A stretch of 8,206 nucleotides of DNA from Woeseiaceae bacterium (lineage in GTDB: Bacteria; Pseudomonadota; Gammaproteobacteria; Steroidobacterales; Woeseiaceae): assembly GCA_013138675.1 (NCBI GenBank), contig WTCH01000034.1:1-8206 (forward strand), given 5' to 3'. Positions 1 through 6,029 of this stretch are shown piece after piece (the first letter of the stretch is position 1; each line of letters begins with the position of its first letter). The notes below the pieces were generated by a model, which saw nothing but the letters and a program-made list of their open reading frames with translations, was not told where the DNA came from and ran no database searches. The translations under genes were made by a program, and so were the position numbers.

Positions 1-315
1 TACGCACGGTCGCCATTGCCGCTCGAGGGCTGCCTGCATCATCATACGGGCGTAGGACGACTCAGCGGATCCCTCAAGCCCGTGCAATACAACGAGCAGC
101 GGTGCACTGCGGGGAAGCGCATCGCCGGCACTAACCCAGTCAACGGCGGTTGAATCGCCATCCGGCAGATCCAGGATTTCACGGCGCAATGGTGCGCGCT
201 CACGCCATGCCCAGGGAAGAGACGAGAATATCGTCTGCAGATGCCGGTGCTTCAGCCAGCCGACTGGTCTGAACGTGCTCCGCAGGATCCGTTTGTCAGT
301 GTTTTCGTCGGTCAT
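1..315 (-). CDS. yheT: YheT-like alpha/beta hydrolase, N-terminal part (runs off window)
   Basis: The first 105 codons of a protein of the YheT / COG0429 alpha/beta-hydrolase family, cut off by the window edge. Visible hallmarks are HLQTI at residues 25-29 (preceded by the F-x-P-x-x-W-L stretch), LPDGD at 50-54, and HGLEGS at 78-83, the oxyanion-side loop after the first core beta strand (LLVVLH). These line up with the N-terminus of E. coli YheT as I remember it. The nucleophile elbow and the rest of the catalytic triad lie outside the window, so activity cannot be judged. The substrate of this family is poorly defined; members are usually called predicted esterases or hydrolases. The ATG at 315-313 is the only good start before the conserved region. 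It has no clear Shine-Dalgarno sequence, because the U-tract of a terminator lies immediately upstream. It follows gluQRS on the same strand but is separated from it by that terminator. Confidence 0.85.
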   Translation of the reverse strand, partial: MTDENTDKRILRSTFRPVGWLKHRHLQTIFSSLPWAWRERAPLRREILDLPDGDSTAVDWVSAGDALPRSAPLLVVLHGLEGSAESSYARMMMQAALERQWRPCV

Positions 316-324
316 ATCGCGGAC

Positions 325-356
325 AAAAAAATGGCCCCCCGCTTGCGCAGGGGGCC
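325..356 (-). terminator. Strong Rho-independent terminator just before yheT
   Basis: Read on the minus strand, GGCCCCCUGC pairs with GCGGGGGGCC (10 bp including one U-G wobble) around a GCAA tetraloop, followed by A and seven U. The U-tract on the plus strand (A at 325-331) shows that the terminator works leftward. It would end transcripts coming from gluQRS or from the candidate promoter at 427-456. It lies between that promoter and the yheT start codon, with only 9 nt from the U-tract to the ATG. Confidence 0.85.
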
Positions 357-420
357 TGCCGTGGAGTGTAAACCCCTTCAGGCTTTGCAACAGGGGGCGG
401 GGGAGCGTATCCCCGTTGCA
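325..420 (-). ncRNA. Candidate small RNA or attenuator leader upstream of yheT
   Basis: A stretch of about 95 nt that looks structured at both ends. The 5' part can form a stem of UGCAAC with GUUGCA (plus strand 415-420 and 386-391), extended by GGGG/CCCC with one bulged U. An alternative inner hairpin is GGGGA-UACGC-UCCCC. The 3' end is the intrinsic terminator. In between, GCCUG (near 380-384) could pair with CAGGC (354-358), and AGGGG could pair with the CCCCU of the terminator's 5' arm, which would prevent the terminator from forming. No AUG-initiated reading frame lies inside it. It matches no RNA family I recognise: there is no SRP GGAAG loop and no riboswitch core I know. It may be an independent sRNA, or a 5' leader controlling yheT by transcription termination. 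This is inferred from folding by eye. Confidence 0.4.
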
Positions 421-426
421 GGCTCT

Positions 427-456
427 ACGCTATGGCATCTAAGGCCCTGATGTCAA
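427..456 (-). promoter_or_regulatory. Candidate sigma70 promoter for the leader/sRNA and yheT
   Basis: The minus strand has a perfect -35 hexamer TTGACA (456-451). With an 18-nt spacer the -10 is TAGCGT (432-427), which keeps the key first T, the A and the last T of TATAAT. A 16-nt spacer gives CATAGC instead. Initiation would fall near position 420, at the first base of the stem-loop. The -10 is weak, so the call rests mainly on the -35 and on its position relative to the terminated RNA. Confidence 0.4.
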
Positions 457-508
457 GGGATTTTTAGGTCTCATCTTTAACCACTGGGACAACTTTTCTG
501 CAATGTCA

Positions 509-1438
509 TTACTGCTCTTCCGCTTGCACGGGCATCGGGATTTCAGTCAATTGCCTGAGGACCGCGATATCCCATGACTCCAAAGCCCATTGCCAGATAT
601 CGGTTATCCCACTCGCCTTGAGTTCCGGTGGTGGTCGCTGGTCAAGAAGCTCCAGCGCGAGGATCAGATTACCTTCCGGATGTTGCAGGTCGACACCACT
701 GGCGCCATGACTCTTGCTCAGTTTCTGGCCCAGTTCGTTGACCGCGACCGGCAAATGGCAATAGTTCGGCGCCGCATAGCCAAGCAATTGCTGCAGCCAG
801 ACCTGCCTGGGTGTGGAGTCCATCAGGTCGATACCTCTAACGACGTCCGTGACCCCCTGAAGGTGGTCATCCACCACAACGGCCAGTTGGTAAGCGATCA
901 GACCGTCACGACGCAGAATGACGAAATCGCCAGAATCTGACTGAAGTGACTGCTCCTGTGGGCCTTGCAGCTGGTCGTTGAACGCTATCGGAATATCGTC
1001 CGTGAGAATGCGCAAAGCGTATTCACTGGCGCTGGAACCGTCACGGCAGATGCCGGGATAGATAATCCCGAGTGTGCCACGGGGTGCGTCGGCCAGGTCC
1101 CGTCGCGAGCATCCGCAAGGATAGGCCTTCCCGGCATCAACAAGTTGCTGGATAGCGGCACCGTGTGCGGCTCGGCTCGCACTTTGGAAGGTGACCGCAC
1201 CGTCCCATTCGAAACCGTAGAGTTCGAGTGCGGCGAGAATTTCGTCACTGGCGCCCGGTTGCTCGCGAGGTGGGTCAATGTCCTCGACACGGAGCAACCA
1301 CTGACCGTCTTGCCGGCGGGCCTCAAGGAAGCTCGCGACAGCGGTCAGCAGTGATCCGAAGTGCAGGGGGCCGGTTGGTGACGGTGCAAACCGACCAATG
1401 TAGGGTGTGGAGCGCGTCGATTTAGCGGTAACGATCAT
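509..1438 (-). CDS. gluQ: Glutamyl-Q tRNA(Asp) synthetase (GluQRS, YadB)
   Basis: A 309-residue truncated paralogue of glutamyl-tRNA synthetase that lacks the anticodon-binding domain. The family activates glutamate without tRNA and attaches it to the queuosine at position 34 of tRNA(Asp). The Rossmann-fold catalytic core is clear: FAPSPTG at 17-23 leading to the HIGH-type motif HFGS at 26-29, and the KMSKS-type loop KLSKS at 239-243. A zinc site of the E. coli YadB type is present: C108-x-C110 and Y127-x3-C131. VTDVVRGIDL at 197-206 is also typical of the family. An upstream in-frame ATG at 1519 would add 27 arginine-rich residues encoded inside dksA. The start at 1438 is preferred because the conserved domain begins soon after it, with a weak GAG-type ribosome site. 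The start overlaps the dksA stop by 17 bp, which suggests co-transcription and possibly translational coupling. dksA-gluQRS adjacency is common in gammaproteobacteria. Confidence 0.95.
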   Translation of the reverse strand: MIVTAKSTRSTPYIGRFAPSPTGPLHFGSLLTAVASFLEARRQDGQWLLRVEDIDPPREQPGASDEILAALELYGFEWDGAVTFQSASRAAHGAAIQQLVDAGKAYPCGCSRRDLADAPRGTLGIIYPGICRDGSSASEYALRILTDDIPIAFNDQLQGPQEQSLQSDSGDFVILRRDGLIAYQLAVVVDDHLQGVTDVVRGIDLMDSTPRQVWLQQLLGYAAPNYCHLPVAVNELGQKLSKSHGASGVDLQHPEGNLILALELLDQRPPPELKASGITDIWQWALESWDIAVLRQLTEIPMPVQAEEQ

Positions 1439-2288
1439 CCCGATCTCGGAACTGCCGTTCCGCGAGTTCGCGCCGTTCTTGCGCTTCCAGGCAGAGCGTT
1501 GCAACCGGGCGCGCTTCAAGCCGTTTCAGCCCGATTTCCTCACCTGTTTCGTCACAAAAGCCGTAGCTGCCATCGTCGAGTCGCGCCAACGCTGATTCGA
1601 TCTTGCGGAGCAACTTGCGTTCGCGGTCACGCGTGCGAAGCTCAAGACCGAATTCCGATTCCTGAGTGGCACGATCGTTCGGATCAGGGAAGTTCGCAGC
1701 TTCGTCCTGCATGTGATGCACAGTACGGTCTACCTCGAACATCAGTTCGCTCTTCCAGGCACTCAGTATGTTGTTGAAATGCCCGAGCTGGTCACCGCTC
1801 ATGTACTCTTCACCGCGATTTGGCTTGTAAGGCTTGATGCCGTGAATTGGCCCTGACAGTACGTCACCGCGCGGTCGTGCCCGGCGTGCCGGAGCTTTGC
1901 GCACGACTTTCTTCGCCGTGGGCTTCTTCCCGGAGGTCGCCTTTTTCTGGCTAACCGCTTTCTTTTTCGACACGGCTTTTTTCTTGCCGGCCTTCTTCGC
2001 GACTATCTTCTTAGCAACTTTCTTCTTGGACACCTTCTTTTTGGCGACCTTCTTCTTGGTGACCTTTTTCTTGGAAGCTGCCTTTTTCGCCGGCTTTTTC
2101 TTGCTCATCTTTTTCTTGCTCATCTTTTTCTTGGTGACCTTCTTCTTCGCGACCTTCTTCTTCGCGACCTTTTTTTGGCTGACTTTTTTCCTGGCAACCT
2201 TCTTCTTGCTCACACGTTTCGACGCAACCTTCTTGCGAGAGGCTGTCGTTTTCTTCCGCGTCTTCCTTGCGGCCTTCTTTGCGGGCAT
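1422..2288 (-). CDS. dksA: DksA RNA polymerase-binding regulator with lysine-rich N-terminal extension
   Basis: A 288-residue DksA, about twice the E. coli length (151). DksA binds the secondary channel of RNA polymerase and, with ppGpp, mediates the stringent response. Residues 1 to about 140 are a basic, low-complexity tail, mostly K-K-K-V-[AST] units, resembling histone H1-like bacterial tails. The true DksA domain starts around RGEEYM (158-163). It has the coiled coil and the tip motif FPDPNDRA (200-207), with D202 and D205 matching E. coli D71 and D74. In the zinc-finger region only C245 and C266 remain. The partners corresponding to E. coli C117 and C138 are T248 and A269, so classical Cys4 zinc binding is not expected. 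The ATG at 2288 is chosen because AGGAG lies 6 nt upstream; an in-frame ATG at 2345 lacks this and lies upstream of the probable promoter. First gene of a dksA-gluQRS operon, divergent from smc. Confidence 0.95.
   Translation of the reverse strand: MPAKKAARKTRKKTTASRKKVASKRVSKKKVARKKVSQKKVAKKKVAKKKVTKKKMSKKKMSKKKPAKKAASKKKVTKKKVAKKKVSKKKVAKKIVAKKAGKKKAVSKKKAVSQKKATSGKKPTAKKVVRKAPARRARPRGDVLSGPIHGIKPYKPNRGEEYMSGDQLGHFNNILSAWKSELMFEVDRTVHHMQDEAANFPDPNDRATQESEFGLELRTRDRERKLLRKIESALARLDDGSYGFCDETGEEIGLKRLEARPVATLCLEAQERRELAERQFRDRDDRYR
1944..2219 (-). repeat. 15-bp degenerate tandem repeat coding the lysine-rich DksA tail
   Basis: Roughly residues 24-115 of DksA are built from five-residue units of the type V-A/S/T-K-K-K (sometimes M-S-K-K-K or P-A-K-K-A), hence a 15-bp DNA period. 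Most units are degenerate, but two neighbouring pairs are exact at DNA level: 2100-2114 with 2115-2129, and 2142-2156 with 2157-2171. On the plus strand the tract appears as repeated TTCTTCTTGG-like pyrimidine-rich sequence. Gain or loss of a unit would keep the reading frame. Confidence 0.9.
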
Positions 2289-2294
2289 CTGGTA

Positions 2295-2299
2295 CTCCT
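2295..2299 (-). promoter_or_regulatory. Ribosome binding site of dksA
   Basis: AGGAG on the minus strand, 6 nt before the ATG at 2288-2286. It decides the start: the longer frame opening at 2345 has no such site and begins upstream of the TATAAT box. Confidence 0.85.
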
Positions 2300-2321
2300 G
2301 CCGGATCGAGAAAAGGGCGGG

Positions 2322-2350
2322 ATTATACATTGATGGCGGCAGCATGGAAG
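2322..2350 (-). promoter_or_regulatory. Probable dksA promoter with GC-rich discriminator
   Basis: The minus strand has a perfect -10 box TATAAT (2327-2322) with a weak -35 CTTCCA (2350-2345) at 17-nt spacing. The seven bases after the -10 are CCCGCCC. GC-rich discriminators are characteristic of promoters inhibited by DksA/ppGpp, so negative autoregulation is plausible; E. coli dksA is reported to be autoregulated. The start of transcription would lie near 2315, giving a leader of about 27 nt containing the AGGAG site. Confidence 0.65.
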
Positions 2351-2423
2351 CCTATTTTTTTCGGGAATATCGGGCGCTTCGGAATACCTCTGAAAGCCCC
2401 GTAGTACGTGGTCTTCGGAGTCA

Positions 2424-2452
2424 TTGTCTTTTTCCCACGACAATCGTCTTAT
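2424..2452 (+). promoter_or_regulatory. Possible smc operon promoter
   Basis: TTGTCT (2424-2429) and TCTTAT (2447-2452), 17 nt apart, each match 4 of 6 consensus bases. Initiation would be near 2459, about 50 nt before the smc ATG. The site overlaps an inverted repeat, ATTGTC (2423-2428) and GACAAT (2439-2444). No better sigma70 pair was found on the plus strand of this 220-bp divergent region. Confidence 0.3.
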
Positions 2453-2508
2453 TGGTTAAATTCCATTACACTAGCCGGATTTGACGGGCTAATGGCGTCT
2501 GAGACCAC

Positions 2509-5500
2509 ATGCGACTAAGCAAAATCAAGCTCGCCGGCTTCAAATCGTTCGTCGACCCCACAACTATCACTTTCCCCAGCAGCCTTGTCGGCGTCGTAGG
2601 GCCGAATGGTTGTGGTAAGTCGAATGTCATCGATGCAGTGCGATGGGTTATGGGCGAAAGCTCAGCAAGCCGGCTGCGCGGCGATTCCATTACCGATGTC
2701 ATTTTCAATGGCTCCAGCACGAGGAAACCGATCGGTGCAGCTTCGGTCGAGCTGCTGTTCGACAATACGGATACAACGCTGGAGGGGCAGTACGCCAAGT
2801 ACGCCGAGATCTCCATTCGCCGCGAGGTCTCGCGGGACGGCATCTCGAACTACTACCTGAACAGCACACGGTGCCGCCGCAAGGACATCACTGGCGTTTT
2901 CCTGGGAACCGGGCTTGGGCCGCGCAGCTACTCGATTATCGAGCAGGGCATGATTTCTCGCCTTATTGAGGCAAAACCCGAAGAAATGCGCGTGTTTCTC
3001 GAGGAAGCCGCAGGCATATCCAAGTACAAGGAGCGACGTCGGGAAACCACGAATCGCATCAAACACACCAAAGAGAACCTCGATCGATTGTTGGATGTGC
3101 TGGACGAAGTCGAGAAGCAAATCAAGCATCTGGACCGCCAGGCGAAGACTGCCGAACGCTACGGTCGTTACAAGGACGATGAGCGTCGCACCGCGGCAGA
3201 ATTGCTCGCCCTGCGGACGAAACACCTTGATGATCGTGCGGCTAATGCCGATCGGCACGTGGCTGAGCGCAAGAACAGCCTGGAGGCCGCGATAGCCGAA
3301 CAGCGCAAACTCGAAGCATTAATCGAGGAGTCTCGCGTTCTGCAGAGCCACCGCAACGACGAGTTCAACGAAGTGCAGGGGCAGTATTACAAGGTTGGTT
3401 CGGAAATCGCCCGGCTCGAGCAGTCCATTGAGCATGCACATGAATTGCGTGAGCGGCAGAAAAATGACCTCGAGCAAGCCATCCAGGGCGCCAGAGAAAT
3501 TCGGGATCACATTGACAAGGACCAGACCGAAATTGCCCAGCTTGAGTTGACGCTCAACGAGTTGGTTCCGGGGCTTGAGCAGGCCCGACAAAGCGAGAAG
3601 TCATCGGCTGACTCGCTACTCCAGGCGGAAGCGGCGCTGGCCGAATGGCAGCAGCAGTGGGACGACCACACCGCTCGGTTTAACGAGGCACAGCAACAAC
3701 GAAACGTTGAGCAGTCTCGCTCTGAACAAATCGAGTCGAGGATCCAGAGTTTTAACGAACGCCGGCAAAAACTCGACGAGGCAAAGTCAGGTGCCAGTGC
3801 GGAAGAGCTGCAAGCCAATCTTGACGAGTTAAGCGTGCAGGAACAGCGTAAGCGCCAGGCACGTGACGAATTTGACCGCCACCTGGCAGATATTGCGGAC
3901 AAGATTCGCAAATTGCGTGAACAAGACGGCAAGCTGACCCGGCTCGTTGACGAACGTCGTGCGACGTTGCAGGCGGCCGAAGGCAAATATGCGTCTCTCG
4001 AAGCTCTGCAGAAGGCAGCGCTTGGCGAAGGTGACGAAGGCATCCAGGATTGGCTGGAGAATGCCGGGCTCGATACGAATCGCAAGGTGGCGCAGGCTCT
4101 CGATGTTGCTGACGGCTGGGAAAAAGCCGTCGAGACGGTTCTTGGCGACTATTTGCAGGCGATTTGCGTAAGTGATATCACACCGGTCACCGAGAACATC
4201 GCCAAGCTGCGCAGTGGCCATCTCACGATACTCGAGGAGTTTGGCACCGAGCCTGAGTTATTCGATGTGTCCGACACGCTGGCCGCCAAAGTGAGCGGCG
4301 CGCCAAAAGCGATCCATCGGCTGCTCGCACAAGTTAAGGTCGCCGAGTCACTGAGTAGCGCTTTGTCGCTGCGCGAGTCGGTTGGTGACGACAGTTCCGT
4401 TATCACTGTCGATGGAATCTGGCTTGGCAAGCAATGGCTGCGCGTCTCGCGCGACAAGGACGCCAAGGCAGGCATCTTGGCGCGCGAACATGACATGCGC
4501 CGGCTCAAGGGTGAGACGAGGGAATTCAAGGCGCGATTCGAGAGTGCCCGGAAACTTCTGAACGACGGCCGCATTCGCCTCAATCAGCTCGAGGAGCGCA
4601 GAGAGGCAGTGCAGTCTGACGCGGCGTCATTGCTCAATGAGTACTCAGAGATAAAGGCAGCCCACGATGCGGCGCAGTACCGCATGGACCAGGCAAATGC
4701 CCGCCAGGCATCGATCGCAGAGGAAACGGGCGAGGTCGATAGCCAACAGATTTCCGCCGAAGAACAGCTTCGCGAGTCGCGAAGAAATTTCAACCAGGCT
4801 GTTGAGTCGCTGGAAAAGTTTGACGCTTTGCGCGTGACGCTTGAGACTCTCCGCAATGAACTCCGTGCAGAACTGCAACGTGTGCGTGAACAGGCCAATG
4901 AAGATCGCCAAACTGTTCAGAACATCACGATCCAGTTCGAAAGCCGCCGAACCAGCAAGGAATCCGCTGCACAAAACCTCGATCGCATGCGCTCGCAGCT
5001 ACAGGTATTTGCAGGCCGCGAGGTAGAGATTCGTGATCAGCTGGAGCAGCGTCAGGCGCCGCTGGCCGACAACAAAAAATCTCTTGAAGAGCAATTGGCA
5101 AATCGCATCACGGTTGAAGAGCAACTGGCTTCGGCGCGCCGACTGGTAGAGGAAGTCGAGACAAATTTGCGGGACCTCGACCAAACGAGGATGCAAATCG
5201 ATCAATCCGTTGAAGAGGCGCGCTCAGGAGTGAGTGAAGCCGAGATGGGCGCGCGCGAATTGCATGTCCGACGTGAAGGTTTTGCCGAACAGCTTGCGGC
5301 GACGGATTTCGAGTTTAAGTCGTTGATAGAAGAAATGGATGCCTCGGCGGATATTGAGTCGTGGGAAGAGAAGCTCGAGAAAGTTCGACGCCGGATTGAC
5401 AGGCTTGGGCCAATTAACCTGGCCGCAATTGATGAATTCAAGGAGCAGTCCGAGCGCAAGGAGTACCTGGACTCGCAGCTTGAAGATTTGAATAGCGCAC

Positions 5501-6018
5501 TCGCAACTCTCGAAGGCGCAATTCGCAAGATTGATCGCGAGACGCGCTCGCGGTTCCGTGAAACGTTTAACGACGTCAATGTCGGTTTCCAACAGCTGTT
5601 CCCGAAACTCTTTGGTGGCGGACATGCCTACATGGAGTTGACCGGTGAAGATCTGCTGTCTGCTGGCGTCACAGTGATGGCCCGCCCACCGGGCAAGCGA
5701 AACAGCAACATTCACTTGCTGTCGGGTGGTGAGAAGGCACTAACGGCGGTTGCCCTCGTGTTTGCGATATTTGAATTGAATCCGGCCCCGTTCTGCCTGC
5801 TTGACGAGGTTGATGCGCCGCTTGACGATGCCAACATTGCCCGGTTCTGCAATATCGTCCGGGAGATGTCAGAGAAGGTGCAGTTCGTGTTCATTACGCA
5901 TAACAAAATCACAATGGAAATGGCCCGCCAACTGACCGGCGTGACGATGCATGAACCTGGCGTGTCGCGTCTCGTGTCCGTTGACCTTGACGAAGCGGTC
6001 GAAATGGCGGCGAGCTAG
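2509..6018 (+). CDS. smc: Chromosome partition/condensin ATPase SMC
   Basis: A full-length 1169-residue SMC protein, the ATPase of the SMC-ScpAB condensin that organises and helps segregate the chromosome. The N-terminal head holds Walker A GPNGCGKS (31-38) and the Q-loop region SIIEQGMIS (142-150). A long coiled coil runs from about 170 to 505. The hinge domain covers about 505-655 and opens with GDEGIQDWL. The second coiled-coil arm reaches about 960, and the C-terminal head begins at RLGPINLAAIDEF (965-977). The ABC signature LSGGEKALT starts at 1071, and Walker B runs through CLLDEVDAPLDD (1096-1107) with catalytic E1100. All ATPase motifs are intact and the length is normal for the family. 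The ATG at 2509 begins directly at the conserved MRLSKIKLAGFKSF start and has only a weak GAGA-type ribosome site. First gene of smc-zipA-ligA. scpA and scpB are not in the window. Confidence 0.97.
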   Translation: MRLSKIKLAGFKSFVDPTTITFPSSLVGVVGPNGCGKSNVIDAVRWVMGESSASRLRGDSITDVIFNGSSTRKPIGAASVELLFDNTDTTLEGQYAKYAEISIRREVSRDGISNYYLNSTRCRRKDITGVFLGTGLGPRSYSIIEQGMISRLIEAKPEEMRVFLEEAAGISKYKERRRETTNRIKHTKENLDRLLDVLDEVEKQIKHLDRQAKTAERYGRYKDDERRTAAELLALRTKHLDDRAANADRHVAERKNSLEAAIAEQRKLEALIEESRVLQSHRNDEFNEVQGQYYKVGSEIARLEQSIEHAHELRERQKNDLEQAIQGAREIRDHIDKDQTEIAQLELTLNELVPGLEQARQSEKSSADSLLQAEAALAEWQQQWDDHTARFNEAQQQRNVEQSRSEQIESRIQSFNERRQKLDEAKSGASAEELQANLDELSVQEQRKRQARDEFDRHLADIADKIRKLREQDGKLTRLVDERRATLQAAEGKYASLEALQKAALGEGDEGIQDWLENAGLDTNRKVAQALDVADGWEKAVETVLGDYLQAICVSDITPVTENIAKLRSGHLTILEEFGTEPELFDVSDTLAAKVSGAPKAIHRLLAQVKVAESLSSALSLRESVGDDSSVITVDGIWLGKQWLRVSRDKDAKAGILAREHDMRRLKGETREFKARFESARKLLNDGRIRLNQLEERREAVQSDAASLLNEYSEIKAAHDAAQYRMDQANARQASIAEETGEVDSQQISAEEQLRESRRNFNQAVESLEKFDALRVTLETLRNELRAELQRVREQANEDRQTVQNITIQFESRRTSKESAAQNLDRMRSQLQVFAGREVEIRDQLEQRQAPLADNKKSLEEQLANRITVEEQLASARRLVEEVETNLRDLDQTRMQIDQSVEEARSGVSEAEMGARELHVRREGFAEQLAATDFEFKSLIEEMDASADIESWEEKLEKVRRRIDRLGPINLAAIDEFKEQSERKEYLDSQLEDLNSALATLEGAIRKIDRETRSRFRETFNDVNVGFQQLFPKLFGGGHAYMELTGEDLLSAGVTVMARPPGKRNSNIHLLSGGEKALTAVALVFAIFELNPAPFCLLDEVDAPLDDANIARFCNIVREMSEKVQFVFITHNKITMEMARQLTGVTMHEPGVSRLVSVDLDEAVEMAAS

Positions 6019-6029
6019 GTCATTAGCAA

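Noticed and set aside
386..420. Fluoride riboswitch or 4.5S (SRP) RNA reading of the GC-rich stem-loop before yheT
   Set aside because: The conserved cores of those RNAs (for example the SRP GGAAG loop) are absent; only general GC-rich hairpins are seen.
241..450. Plus-strand open frame of 69 codons across the yheT start and the terminator
   Set aside because: It runs antisense to the yheT N-terminus and through the terminator hairpin, with no ribosome site or homology.
441..476. Minus-strand 11-codon mini-frame (ATG AGA CCT ... TAG) as a leader peptide
   Set aside because: It overlaps the -35 element, so it would not be in the proposed transcript. It has no good ribosome site and no run of regulatory codons.
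590..1354. Plus-strand open frames opposite gluQRS
   Set aside because: gluQRS is unambiguous on the minus strand (HIGH-like, KMSKS-like and zinc motifs). The plus-strand translations show no known motif.
1436..1519. Longer gluQRS starting at 1519
   Set aside because: The extra 27 residues are arginine-rich antisense-free overlap with the dksA 3' end, lie before the conserved domain, and would need an 98-bp gene overlap; the ATG at 1438 is simpler.
1897..2484. Plus-strand open frame of 195 codons, extremely rich in phenylalanine, resembling a membrane protein
   Set aside because: It is the antisense of the lysine-rich DksA tail: AAG/AAA lysine codons read as CTT/TTT/TTC on the other strand. 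It has no ribosome site and no family resemblance.
2662..3258. Minus-strand open frame of 198 codons inside smc
   Set aside because: It lies entirely within the well-supported smc coding frame, shows no recognisable domain, and is a by-product of codon usage on the opposite strand. Other long antisense frames in smc were dropped for the same reason.
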